Shown here piece by piece: positions 50,808 through 59,717 of a stretch of 64,000 nt of DNA. The DNA lies in the NCBI RefSeq assembly GCF_018687755.1, contig NZ_CP061305.1, forward strand, positions 1,115,099-1,179,098, read 5' to 3'. Made by a program: the position numbers and the translations under genes. The stretch is from Polynucleobacter sp. JS-Mosq-20-D10. GTDB lineage: Bacteria > Pseudomonadota > Gammaproteobacteria > Burkholderiales > Burkholderiaceae. The first letter of the stretch is position 1; the number at the start of each line of letters is the position of its first letter. A model generated the notes under the pieces. That model saw only the letters and a program-made list of their open reading frames with translations. It did not search any database and was not told the DNA's origin.

Positions 50808-51824
50808 CTATTCCCAGCTGGCACGCGGAGTGAAGAAAACACCATGAGGGGATCTACCAACAGGAATTACCGAGACTAACTTCATCGAAGGTATATCAAT
50901 GACTCCCACCTTTTTAGAGAAGCGGAGAGTGACCCACATAGTTTTTCCGTCAGGCGTAATTTCCATGTCATCCGGACCTGCCGGAAGCCCAGTAATATCG
51001 CCCATTTTTTCCAGGGTCTGCATATTAATCATGCTGATACTTGACGCAATACGATTGGTTACGAACACATGCTTTTTATCACCCAGGGGGCGAAAGTTGT
51101 GAGCACCCTTTCCGGTAACGATGCGTTTTACCTCCTTACGGGTTTTCCAATCAATGACTTGAACATAGTCCTCACCAGTAATACCAATAAATAGATATTG
51201 ATCACCGGGCGTCATCCAAACTCCTGCTGGCACTTTACCCGTAGTAAATTTCCACAGGACAGTCTGGGTATCCAAATCAATTGCCGCAAGTTCATTGGAG
51301 TCTTGCAAGGTAACAAATGCGATTTTGCTGTCTGCTGTAAATGCGACATGACTTGGCGTCTTACCCAGCTTGATTGCTTTAGCTAACTTGAGATCTGCCC
51401 CCTGCGCGTGATAGACATCCACCCTGTCTAAGCGATTGCCATTTGCAACAAACCACTTGTGATTAGGTGAATAACCAATTTGGTACGGATCAATGATGTC
51501 TGGTATCTTGCCAGTTAACTCGCCTGTGGTGGGATTCATTAGTACAACATCATTGCCCGCGGCATTGGCAATCAGCAATGTCTTTTGATCTGGGGTCATC
51601 ATCAAGTGATGAGGCTCTTTTCCAACCGGTACCGTCTTGATCACTTTACGGCTGGGCATATCAATCAAACTGACGCTAGCATCACCAGAGTTCAAGACCA
51701 CGGCTAACTTGGGCTCGGATGAGATTAAACCTTGAGCATAGACAGGATTCAATAGCCCTGCCAGAACAAATACAGTTAAGGTCGAAATACTACCAAATTT
51801 GGCTTTACTAATATAGGTATGCAT
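50808..51824 (-). CDS. Exported YVTN beta-propeller (YncE-like) protein
   Basis: A 338-residue protein with a signal peptide (MHTYISKAKFGSISTLTVFVLAGLLNPVYAQ) and about seven repeats of roughly 40 residues (for example VSLIDMPSRKVIKTVPVGKEPHHLMMTPDQKTLLIAN; later copies ISMINMQTLEKMGDI and VGVIDIPSMKLVSVIPVGRSPHGVFFTP). YncE-type propellers are periplasmic and bind DNA, proteins or redox partners; the role here is unknown. An ATG at 51878 in frame is possible, but 51824 gives a normal signal peptide. It lies 9 nt upstream of the NodB-like gene. Confidence 0.85.
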   Translation of the reverse strand: MHTYISKAKFGSISTLTVFVLAGLLNPVYAQGLISSEPKLAVVLNSGDASVSLIDMPSRKVIKTVPVGKEPHHLMMTPDQKTLLIANAAGNDVVLMNPTTGELTGKIPDIIDPYQIGYSPNHKWFVANGNRLDRVDVYHAQGADLKLAKAIKLGKTPSHVAFTADSKIAFVTLQDSNELAAIDLDTQTVLWKFTTGKVPAGVWMTPGDQYLFIGITGEDYVQVIDWKTRKEVKRIVTGKGAHNFRPLGDKKHVFVTNRIASSISMINMQTLEKMGDITGLPAGPDDMEITPDGKTMWVTLRFSKKVGVIDIPSMKLVSVIPVGRSPHGVFFTPRASWE

Positions 51825-51883
51825 GAGCGATATTGTAAGCAATTGATTCACCTGACGCAGATCTTTAAGCAGAAGCATTTGAC

Positions 51884-54800
51884 CTATCGCAAGTTAGCTA
51901 GGACCTTTTCTAGACGCTTTAAGGACATTGGGCTAGGGGTCTTTAACTCCTGGGCATATAAAGCCACCCTTAATTCCTCCAGTTGCCAGCGAAAATCCGT
52001 TAAGGCCTGATCCTGACTGATAGCATAAGCCGCAGAGCCATGGCCAGCCTGAACGAGTTTTTGCCATGGCCTAGCAACCGACTCCCAGTCTTTTTGACAT
52101 TGTGAATCCCGGCTTGGGTTAGCGCGCAATTTATCAATGCGCATGGCAATGGCCTTGAGATAGCGGGGGAAATGTACCAACTGGACGTATGGTGTTTCTG
52201 AAACAAATTTGGCAAATATGAGACCCTGAACTTGATTCTGAATATCGACATGGGCAGTAGCTGATGCAGCCTTTGCTTGGGATAACTTCTTTTGTAAATC
52301 TGCATAAGCCTGCAATGCCGCCAGGGCATGCTTTGAAATCTCCTGAGCAATCAGAGCCAAACGGGGCTTACCTGCTTGCAAACGCTCTGCAAATTGATCG
52401 GCATTCACAGGCAATGGATCATTCATAAATGCTCGCTCCAAGGCGAGATTCAAAATTTGCTCAATTAAGCCATCAACGGACCCGATATTGATAAACAGCA
52501 ATCCAAGCTCCCGAATTCCTGGGAGCTGTTTTTGTAGCGCTTTCAGTGTGTCTTTATTCGATAGTGCAAATAATCTGCGCAATCCTTGCCAATGATATTT
52601 CCGAGCCTCTAGTAAATCATCGAACACTTCAAGATCGCACGCTTCGATTCGGTCTACTAAAGCTGGATAACCAAATAAGGTGCGATTGCCCTTCTGAATC
52701 TCTAGAGTCTCGGGCAGTTCACCAAAGCCCCAGGTTCGATAGCCGCCCTGCTCTACCGTTTTTACTGAAGATGCAATAGCACTTTGATTGGTTTTGCCAT
52801 TAGAAGCTAAGTTATTTACTGGGGCACCGCTCCCTAACTCATCCTGGACAGCTTGCTGCGCTATAGCTTGGAAGGCTGTGCGGGCAGTCTCTCCATATTC
52901 CGCACGCAATCGAGATAAATTACGCTCTAACTCCAGCTGGCGGCCATGCTCATCCACTAGGCGGAAATTCATTGAAGAATGTAAAGGTAAGGATTCGGGT
53001 CTGAAATCGGTGCGCTTAATTTCTAAGCCGCGTTCTTTCCGAATATCGGTAATGAGACTATCCAAAAAGTCACCTACCCCAAACTGCTTGCTTGATAGCA
53101 TCCGCTCTAAAAAAGATTTTGCATACTCGGGTAGTGGGACGCAGTGGCGACGTAATTTTTGAGGCAGTGATTTGAGTAATAGCCCAATTTTTTCTTCACA
53201 CATGCCTGGAACCAGCCAATCACATCGACGACCATCAACCTGATTCAATAGCGTCAAAGGAACTACCAGCGTTACTCCATCTTTGGGGCTGCCAGGCTCG
53301 AAGTGATAAGTCAAACTTAGTTCGCCACCACCAACCATCATCTTTTTAGGATAACGATCTACCGTAATTCCGGCTGCCTCGTGGCGCATTAAATCTGCTT
53401 TAGCTAGGCGCAAAAGACTATCGGGTGTCTCCTCAGTGACCCCTTTACTCGCCAATCTCTTCAGCAACCAGGCTTTCATGCTTTCCCTACTTAGAACATC
53501 CTCAGGAATACGTGAATCATAAAAAGCAAAAAGGAGATCATCATCTACCAACACATCGGGCCGTCGTGAGCGATGCTCTAAAGCCTCAATCTCTTTAATC
53601 AGTCTGCGGTTGTGCCAAAAGAATTCAAAAGTCCCGGGATATTTTTTTCTAGCATCAGCCTCGGTCTCCCGAATCAATGCTGGGCTATCCATGCGACCAA
53701 ACATCTCTTCTTGAACTAAGGCCTGGGTAATGAATAAACTACGCGCATCTTTTGGGTTGTGAGGCTCATAACGTACGCGGCGACCGTGATAAATGGGGAG
53801 CCCATATAGAGTGCCACGCTCGAAGGCCATGACCTCTCCTTGACGGCTATCCCAAAATGGCTCGCTCAAAGACTTAATCAGGCGGTGGGCTGCAACCTTC
53901 TCAACCCACCCTGGCTCGATTTTGGCAATCGTACGTGCATACATACGATTCGTTTCTTGAAGCTCACCAGCCAAAATCCAAGCGCCGGCCTTTTTGCCAA
54001 TCGTTGAGCCAGGCCAAATAAAGGGACGAATACCGCGGGCACCCATATAGCTACCTGTCTTGCTACCACGCTCCTGAGATTTTTCATCCTCTTCTTTTTT
54101 AGCTACATAACCTAAGAGACCTGTTAATAGCGAGAGGTGAACTTGTTCATAAGTAGCGGCAGATGGATTTTCTTTCCAACCCTTTTCGCTCAACATCGTA
54201 TGTAGTTGCCCATGAACATCGCGCCATTCACGCAGACGTCTTGGTGATAAAAACTTACTACGGCATAGATTCTCTAATTGTCGATTACTGTGCTTGTGCT
54301 TTAAAGCATCTTGATACCAATCCCAAAGCTTTACGAAACTCAGAAACTCGGAACGCTCATCTGCAAACTGCAAATGCGCTTGATCAGCCGCAGCAGCTTG
54401 ATCCATGGGTCGATCACGCGGATCTTGTGTAGCCAAAGCGGAAGCGATGATGGTGACCTCACGTAATGCGTTGTGCTCCTTAGCAGCTAACAACATTCGA
54501 CCAATTCGAGGATCTAATGGCAGATCCGCTAACTGCTTACCAATAGAGGTGAGCTTGAATCTACTGTTGCTATCCGTATCACTACCGAAGGTAACATCGT
54601 CATAGACGATAGCGCCCAACTCATCTAGTAGCTGGACACCGTCAGCAATCGCACGACCCAAAGGTTTATCAATAAATGGAAATTCTTGAATACGGGGTAA
54701 ACGTAGCGAGCTCATGCGAAGTAATACCGCCGCTAATGAGCTACGTAAAATTTCTGGATCAGTAAATTTAGGACGACTTAAATAATCTTGCTCGCTATAG

Positions 54801-55966
54801 AGACGAATACAAATACCATCTGATACTCGACCGCAACGACCTGCTCTCTGATTGGCAGCCGCCTGAGAGATTGACTCGATCTGCAATTGCTCTACTTTAT
54901 TGCGGTAGGAGTAGCGTTTGACGCGTGCCAGACCGCTATCAACCACATAACGAATATTGGGAACTGTTAATGAGGTCTCGGCAACGTTAGTCGTCAAAAT
55001 AATACGTCGGCCATTGCCGGGATTGAATACGCGCTCTTGTTCCGCAACCGATTGCCGAGCAAAGAGACTCAAAATCTCCGGATGAAAGCGCTGCTGAAGA
55101 ACAGGGTCTTTTCTGAGAGCTTCAACACAATCCCGAATCTCCCGCTCTCCGGGCAGGAAGACCAGTACATCGCCTGCACCGGATACGCCTTCGCGCCATA
55201 CTTTTGTAATTGCCTCTGTTACAGCATCCGAAAGCTCCTTAGCCTCTTTAGGCTCCTTTTTTCCGTCTGGCTTAGCATCGGGCTCTAGTGGCTCATAACG
55301 TTGCTCAACCGGGAAAAGTCGCCCACTCACCTCAATCACAGGAGCAGACTTGCCGTTTAATGCAAAATGATCCGAAAAACGTTTTGCATCAATGGTGGCT
55401 GAAGTAATGATCAACTTCAGGTCTGGACGCTTGGGTAGCAACTGTCGCAGATAACCCAATAGAAAATCAATATTGAGGCTGCGTTCATGGGCCTCATCAA
55501 TAATGAGAGTGTCATAGGCGCGCAGCTGAGGATCTCGCTGCGTTTCTGCTAGCAAGATGCCGTCGGTCATCAACTTGATTGAAGCGCCCTGACTGGTCTT
55601 ATCAGCAAAGCGCACTTGGTAGCCTACGTCTTGGCCAATTGGACTGCCCAACTCCTGAGCGATACGCTTTGCAGTAGCTGTAGCCGCAATTCGGCGAGGT
55701 TGCGTGTGCCCAATAAGGCGACCACCGTTAATAGTGCCCCTGCCGAGATCTAAACAGATTTTGGGTAATTGGGTTGTTTTGCCAGAACCAGTCTCACCAC
55801 AGACAATCACAACCTGGTGAGAACTCAAGGCATCCTTGATAACTTGGCGCTGGCTGGATACCGGCAACTCCTCCGGAAAGCGAATCTCCAGCCGTCGAAG
55901 GGTGTTGGAAGCAGGCACAGTCTCAGGGCTCGCTTTGGGTTTTTGTTGGTTTATAGGCTCTTGCAC
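51884..55966 (-). CDS. hrpA: ATP-dependent RNA helicase HrpA
   Basis: A 1360-residue DEAH-box helicase. It has Walker A GETGSGKT (57-64), GRLIGHTQPRRIAA, IIDEAHERSLNIDFLLGYL, SATIDAKRF, motif V TTNVAETSLTVP and motif VI QRAGRCGR. The winged-helix/ratchet and OB-fold parts follow, and a long C-terminal DUF3418 region is typical of HrpA. In E. coli it acts on mRNA processing and ribosome collisions. The start is a GTG at 55966 with a weak purine tract; no in-frame ATG precedes the helicase core. Only 17 bp separate it from divergent argA. Confidence 0.95.
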   Translation of the reverse strand: MQEPINQQKPKASPETVPASNTLRRLEIRFPEELPVSSQRQVIKDALSSHQVVIVCGETGSGKTTQLPKICLDLGRGTINGGRLIGHTQPRRIAATATAKRIAQELGSPIGQDVGYQVRFADKTSQGASIKLMTDGILLAETQRDPQLRAYDTLIIDEAHERSLNIDFLLGYLRQLLPKRPDLKLIITSATIDAKRFSDHFALNGKSAPVIEVSGRLFPVEQRYEPLEPDAKPDGKKEPKEAKELSDAVTEAITKVWREGVSGAGDVLVFLPGEREIRDCVEALRKDPVLQQRFHPEILSLFARQSVAEQERVFNPGNGRRIILTTNVAETSLTVPNIRYVVDSGLARVKRYSYRNKVEQLQIESISQAAANQRAGRCGRVSDGICIRLYSEQDYLSRPKFTDPEILRSSLAAVLLRMSSLRLPRIQEFPFIDKPLGRAIADGVQLLDELGAIVYDDVTFGSDTDSNSRFKLTSIGKQLADLPLDPRIGRMLLAAKEHNALREVTIIASALATQDPRDRPMDQAAAADQAHLQFADERSEFLSFVKLWDWYQDALKHKHSNRQLENLCRSKFLSPRRLREWRDVHGQLHTMLSEKGWKENPSAATYEQVHLSLLTGLLGYVAKKEEDEKSQERGSKTGSYMGARGIRPFIWPGSTIGKKAGAWILAGELQETNRMYARTIAKIEPGWVEKVAAHRLIKSLSEPFWDSRQGEVMAFERGTLYGLPIYHGRRVRYEPHNPKDARSLFITQALVQEEMFGRMDSPALIRETEADARKKYPGTFEFFWHNRRLIKEIEALEHRSRRPDVLVDDDLLFAFYDSRIPEDVLSRESMKAWLLKRLASKGVTEETPDSLLRLAKADLMRHEAAGITVDRYPKKMMVGGGELSLTYHFEPGSPKDGVTLVVPLTLLNQVDGRRCDWLVPGMCEEKIGLLLKSLPQKLRRHCVPLPEYAKSFLERMLSSKQFGVGDFLDSLITDIRKERGLEIKRTDFRPESLPLHSSMNFRLVDEHGRQLELERNLSRLRAEYGETARTAFQAIAQQAVQDELGSGAPVNNLASNGKTNQSAIASSVKTVEQGGYRTWGFGELPETLEIQKGNRTLFGYPALVDRIEACDLEVFDDLLEARKYHWQGLRRLFALSNKDTLKALQKQLPGIRELGLLFINIGSVDGLIEQILNLALERAFMNDPLPVNADQFAERLQAGKPRLALIAQEISKHALAALQAYADLQKKLSQAKAASATAHVDIQNQVQGLIFAKFVSETPYVQLVHFPRYLKAIAMRIDKLRANPSRDSQCQKDWESVARPWQKLVQAGHGSAAYAISQDQALTDFRWQLEELRVALYAQELKTPSPMSLKRLEKVLANLR

Positions 55967-55974
55967 CCTATAAT
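55946..55974 (+). promoter_or_regulatory. Promoter giving a very short or leaderless argA mRNA
   Basis: TTGGTT (55946-55951), 17-nt spacer, perfect TATAAT (55969-55974), then only 9 nt to the argA ATG at 55984. The 9 nt contain no Shine-Dalgarno sequence. The -10 box overlaps the hrpA 5' region on the other strand. Confidence 0.55.
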
Positions 55975-55983
55975 TTTCTCACT

Positions 55984-57348
55984 ATGCCAACAAACGCACC
56001 GAATCCCGGCTTAAATGCCGAAGAATCCAGCTCTAACTTTCCTTTTGTAGGATGGCTCCGTGATGTTGCGCCCTATATCCATAGCTTCCGTGAGAAGACC
56101 TTTGTCATTGCCTTTGCCGGTGAGCTGGCTCAAGAAATTGGCCTAGAAAATCTAATTGAAGATATCGCCATGCTGCACGCCATGGGTATGCGTATTGTCT
56201 TGGTTCATGGTATCCGCCCTCAAATTGAAGAGCAGCTAATGCTTCGTAATATTAAAAGTCAGTTTGGCAAAAGTGCAATGCACAGCTACCGAATTACCGA
56301 TGCAGCCGCCCTAGAATGTGTCAAAGAAGCTGCTGGTGAATTACGCTTGGATATCGAGGCTGCATTTAGTCGGGGATTACCCAATACTCCGATGGCAGGC
56401 TCACGAATCTCCGTCATCTCAGGCAACTTTATTACAGCAATGCCTGTTGGCGTAGTTGAGGGAATTGATTACATTCATACTGGCTTGGTGCGTAAGGTGG
56501 ACTCCACCTCCATCAAGCTCTCGCTCGATAGCAATAAGATCGTACTACTCTCACCACTAGGATTCTCGCCAACCGGTCAAGCATTTAATCTCGCTTTTGA
56601 GGATGTAGCTGCATCTACTGCTGCAGCACTCAAAGCAGATAAATTAATTTTCTTAAGCCCTTATGCAGGCTTAAAAGATGAGGAAGACGACTTCATCACT
56701 GAACTCTCAATGCCCCAGCTTCAAGAATACGTAGCCCAACATCCGGAACTTGATCTAGGTATGAAGAGTTTGTTAAATATTTCTGGCAGAGCTATTCGTG
56801 CTGGTGTAAGTCGGGTGCACTTCTTACCTTGCAACCAAGATGGTGCGCTGCTTGAAGAACTCTTTACCCATGATGGTATTGGCATGATGCTGGCCTCATC
56901 CGATATTGAGAATTTGCGGGAAGCCAATCAAGATGACGTTGGCGGTATTCTGCAGCTCACCAGCCCACTCGAAGAAGAAGGTATTCTGGCTGCCCGAGGT
57001 CAAGATGTCATCGAGCGTGATATTCAGCGCTTCTCTGTCATTGAGCATGACCGGGTTCTCTTTGGATGTGCAGCCCTCTTCCCGTTCCCGAATGGCGTAG
57101 GTGAACTTGCTTGCCTCGCAGTAGATCCCGATGTTCAAGGGTCAGGCGATGGAGAGCGTTTGCTCAAGCGCGTTGAAATGCGAGCAAAACGGGAAGGCAT
57201 CAAGAAGCTTTTTGTCTTGACGACTAGAACAGAGCATTGGTTTTTGAAGCGTGGCTTTAAGCGCGCCTCGGTAGACGATCTTCCAGAAGAAAGAAAGCAA
57301 ATTTACAACTGGGATCGTAAATCGATGGTTTTGACCAAAGATCTCTAA
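55984..57348 (+). CDS. argA: N-acetylglutamate synthase (classical ArgA)
   Basis: First step of arginine synthesis: acetyl-CoA plus glutamate. The 454-residue protein joins an N-terminal amino-acid-kinase domain (about 20-295, FVIAFAGELAQEIGLENLIEDIAMLHAMGMRIVLVHGIRPQIEEQL), usually the arginine-feedback site, to a C-terminal GNAT domain (about 305-454, ELACLAVDPDVQGSGDGERLLKRVEMRAKREGIKKLFVLTTRTEHWFLKRGFK). The start is close behind a TATAAT box. Confidence 0.95.
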   Translation: MPTNAPNPGLNAEESSSNFPFVGWLRDVAPYIHSFREKTFVIAFAGELAQEIGLENLIEDIAMLHAMGMRIVLVHGIRPQIEEQLMLRNIKSQFGKSAMHSYRITDAAALECVKEAAGELRLDIEAAFSRGLPNTPMAGSRISVISGNFITAMPVGVVEGIDYIHTGLVRKVDSTSIKLSLDSNKIVLLSPLGFSPTGQAFNLAFEDVAASTAAALKADKLIFLSPYAGLKDEEDDFITELSMPQLQEYVAQHPELDLGMKSLLNISGRAIRAGVSRVHFLPCNQDGALLEELFTHDGIGMMLASSDIENLREANQDDVGGILQLTSPLEEEGILAARGQDVIERDIQRFSVIEHDRVLFGCAALFPFPNGVGELACLAVDPDVQGSGDGERLLKRVEMRAKREGIKKLFVLTTRTEHWFLKRGFKRASVDDLPEERKQIYNWDRKSMVLTKDL

Positions 57349-57404
57349 TAAATTATTCGCCTTATATTTTCTCTTTAGTACACCATATTTGAAAGGCAAC
57401 ACAA

Positions 57405-57677
57405 ATGGCACGCATGGTTCAATGCATCAAACTCAATAAAGAAGCTGAAGGCATGGACTTCGCCCCCCTACCAGGCGACCTCGGTAAGAAGGTTTGGAAT
57501 CAAGTCTCCAAAGAGGCTTGGGCCGCTTGGTTGAAGCACCAAACAATGCTCATTAATGAGAATCGCCTGAATATGGCTGACCCTCGTGCTCGTCAGTACC
57601 TCCTCAAGCAAGTTGAAAAATACTTCTTTGAAGGTGGAGCAGATATGGCTCAGGGCTATGTACCGCCAGCTGAATAA
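57405..57677 (+). CDS. yggX: Oxidative damage protection / Fe(2+)-trafficking protein YggX
   Basis: A 90-residue protein matching YggX throughout: MARMVQCIKLNKEAEGMDFAPLPGDLGKKVWNQVSKEAWAAWLKHQTMLINENRLNMADPRARQYLLKQVEKYFF. Cys7 is the conserved cysteine linked to protection of Fe-S clusters. GAAAGG precedes the ATG. It lies between argA (56 nt) and a candidate small-RNA gene. Confidence 0.95.
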   Translation: MARMVQCIKLNKEAEGMDFAPLPGDLGKKVWNQVSKEAWAAWLKHQTMLINENRLNMADPRARQYLLKQVEKYFFEGGADMAQGYVPPAE

Positions 57678-57694
57678 TTATTTCTGAATATCTA

Positions 57695-57723
57695 TTGACG
57701 AGTCAAATTCAGAAGCATAGGAT
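57695..57723 (+). promoter_or_regulatory. Sigma-70 promoter of the candidate small RNA
   Basis: TTGACG (57695-57700), exactly 17 nt, TAGGAT (57718-57723), giving a predicted start near 57730. The match is among the best in the window, yet no ORF follows on the plus strand before the terminator. Confidence 0.65.
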
Positions 57724-57729
57724 GAAATA

Positions 57730-57896
57730 GTAGTCAGTCAGTTTTCGTGATCGGCTACATTGGCGAAAGCCACTACTCGTAAGCATATCTATATGCTTAT
57801 GGGCACTGGGAACTAAACCTCTTCCCTTTGCCTGCGCCATGAATCATCATGGCAAAAAAACCCGATGGATCAGCTTGCTGCCCCGTCGGGTTTTTT
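57730..57896 (+). ncRNA. Candidate small RNA, family not recognised
   Basis: About 165 nt with its own promoter and terminator between convergent yggX and rpiA, without a plausible ORF. Visible stems: AGTAGT/ACTACT (57729-57734 with 57772-57777) enclosing TTTCG/CGAAA; TAAGCATA/TATGCTTA (57780-57799, 4-nt loop); GGCA-GGGAA/TTCCC-TGCC (57802-57832, 9-nt loop); GCCATGA/TCATGGC (57836-57853, 4-nt loop); and the terminator stem. Length is near that of 6S RNA, but I cannot see its long closing stem and central bubble. It could equally be a trans-acting sRNA or a lineage-specific RNA. Confidence 0.6.
57854..57896. terminator. Strong bidirectional intrinsic terminator
   Basis: A7, stem CCCGATGG (57861-57868) / CCGTCGGG (57883-57890) with one G-U pair, then T6. 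It ends the small-RNA transcript on the plus strand and, read from the other side, the rpiA transcript. Confidence 0.93.
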
Positions 57897-57898
57897 AA

Positions 57899-58609
57899 TT
57901 AAAAGGTAATTCTACTCACGCCAGATGTATTGCTTACTAATAAAATATCCGCCTTCTCTTTTGCAAATAACCCAACAGTAATAACGCCGGCAATTTGATT
58001 GATTTGCGCTTCAAGCGCAAGTGGATTAGAAATCTTCAAGCCGGCAATATCCAAAATCCACCCGCCGTTATCTGTCACAAAAGGTTGGCTTGGTGTCTGA
58101 CCTAAGTCTGCACGAGTCTCTTTGCTCATTCTGAGTGTTGCTGTGCCGCCCAACTGAGCTAGCTCTTGAGTAACAATTCCTTTTGATGAGGGAATGATTT
58201 CCACAGGCAATGCAAAGTTACCCAATACCGAAACCTGTTTTGAGGCATCGCAGATACAGATAAATTGTTTGGCCATGGAAGCAATAATCTTTTCACGGGT
58301 TAAAGCACCGCCGCCACCTTTAATCATATGACCAGCAGGATCGATTTCATCGGCGCCGTCCACATAGGCAGGCAGATAATCTACCTCATTGGGGTCCATG
58401 ACCTTAAAACCATGTTTTAACAAGCGTTCAGTCGTGGCATTTGAACTAGATACTGTTCCCGAGAAATGATCCTTATGGGGTGCTAAGGCATCAATGAAAT
58501 AGTTAGCGGTAGAGCCTGTCCCAACACCTAAGATCTGACCTGCGGGTAGCTTTAGTACCTCATCCCGAGCTGCTTCACCTACCAATTGCTTTAGTTGATC
58601 TTGATTCAT
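57899..58609 (-). CDS. rpiA: Ribose-5-phosphate isomerase A
   Basis: Interconverts ribose 5-phosphate and ribulose 5-phosphate in the pentose phosphate pathway. The 236-residue protein has the motifs LGVGTGSTANYFIDAL, SSSNATTERLLKHG, the catalytic DGADEIDPAGHMIKGGGGALTREKI and the C-terminal GLFAKEKADILLVS. It is a single gene, divergent from tal and ending at a terminator shared with the small RNA. Confidence 0.96.
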   Translation of the reverse strand: MNQDQLKQLVGEAARDEVLKLPAGQILGVGTGSTANYFIDALAPHKDHFSGTVSSSNATTERLLKHGFKVMDPNEVDYLPAYVDGADEIDPAGHMIKGGGGALTREKIIASMAKQFICICDASKQVSVLGNFALPVEIIPSSKGIVTQELAQLGGTATLRMSKETRADLGQTPSQPFVTDNGGWILDIAGLKISNPLALEAQINQIAGVITVGLFAKEKADILLVSNTSGVSRITF

Positions 58610-58718
58610 GATCTTGCCCGATATCCTTATCTAAACTGGAACAACCTGATTTATCCATCTATCATATGATATTCAATCTATTTTCCTGATTAATTCATCG
58701 AGAGTATTGCAAATACCC

Positions 58719-59687
58719 ATGACATCACCCGCAAGCGCACTGAGCCAACTCAAACAATTCACTACCGTCGTGGCCGATACTGGCGACTTTGAGCGTATGC
58801 GGGAATACCAACCGCAAGACGCCACTACTAATCCCTCCCTCATCCTGAAGGCTGCCCAGCAAGCCAGCTATCAGGCCTTAGTAAATCAAGTCAAATCAGC
58901 GCACTCTGGTATCAAACCCGTTGATTTAGTCGACCATATCCTGGTAGCTTTTGGTCTTGAGATTTTGAAGATCGTCCCAGGGAGGGTTTCGACTGAAGTT
59001 GATGCCCGCCTCTCTTTTGATACTCTGGCAACGATTAAGAAGGCCAAGCATCTCATCTCACTGTATGAATCTCATGGGATTGATCGAAAACGCGTCTTGA
59101 TTAAACTAGCTGGCACATGGGAAGGAATCGAGGCAGCTAAATCTTTAGAGGCTGAGGGCATTCACTGCAATATGACGCTGCTCTTCTCTTTGGTACAGGC
59201 GGCGGCTTGCGGTGCAGTCAATGCAAAATTGATTTCCCCTTTTGTAGGGCGAATTACTGATTGGTATAAGACAAAGCTTGGCGGCAATTGGAGTGATGAA
59301 AATAATGGCGGAGCAAATGATCCCGGTGTTATATCGGTTAAGCGTATCTTCCACTATTACAAGCACTTCGGGATCAGCACCGAAATTATGGGGGCTAGTT
59401 TTCGTAACACCAGTCAAATATTAGAGCTAGCCGGATGCGACTTACTCACCATCAGCCCAGAGCTATTGAGCGATCTACAGAAAAGCACTGCTGTAGTGGA
59501 GAAACAACTGAATGCCAGCAACGCAGCTAACGCACTTTCCACCGAAAATATCCTAGCCCTAAAGCTAGATGAATCGAATTTTAGATTACAGTTGAATAAC
59601 GATGCAATGGCCACTGAAAAACTAGCTGAAGGAATAAGAAATTTCTGCATCGACACCGAGAAACTAGAAGCGCTCTTAAGCAACTAA
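58719..59687 (+). CDS. tal: Transaldolase
   Basis: Transfers a dihydroxyacetone unit between sugar phosphates in the pentose phosphate pathway. The 322-residue classical (TalB) type protein carries family motifs DATTNPSLILKAA, the Schiff-base lysine in KRVLIKLAGTWEG (about Lys129), CNMTLLFSLVQAAACG, SPFVGRITDWYK and MGASFRNTSQILELAGCDLLTISPELL. The ATG at 58719 is chosen over an in-frame TTG at 58707. rpiA is divergent, so two non-oxidative pentose phosphate genes share this intergenic region. Confidence 0.95.
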   Translation: MTSPASALSQLKQFTTVVADTGDFERMREYQPQDATTNPSLILKAAQQASYQALVNQVKSAHSGIKPVDLVDHILVAFGLEILKIVPGRVSTEVDARLSFDTLATIKKAKHLISLYESHGIDRKRVLIKLAGTWEGIEAAKSLEAEGIHCNMTLLFSLVQAAACGAVNAKLISPFVGRITDWYKTKLGGNWSDENNGGANDPGVISVKRIFHYYKHFGISTEIMGASFRNTSQILELAGCDLLTISPELLSDLQKSTAVVEKQLNASNAANALSTENILALKLDESNFRLQLNNDAMATEKLAEGIRNFCIDTEKLEALLSN

Positions 59688-59717
59688 TTCTGTCAATTGC
59701 CAGATTGAGGAGTCAAT

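Noticed and set aside
57730..57896. Calling the small RNA 6S RNA (ssrS)
   Set aside because: Length and promoter/terminator fit, and GCCTGCG resembles part of the E. coli 3' strand, but I could not draw the long closing stem and central bubble. Left as an unassigned candidate.
57730..57896. A cobalamin-type or other riboswitch
   Set aside because: GCGAAAGCCACT looks vaguely like part of a B12 element, but the other conserved boxes are missing and the downstream gene (rpiA) is on the opposite strand.
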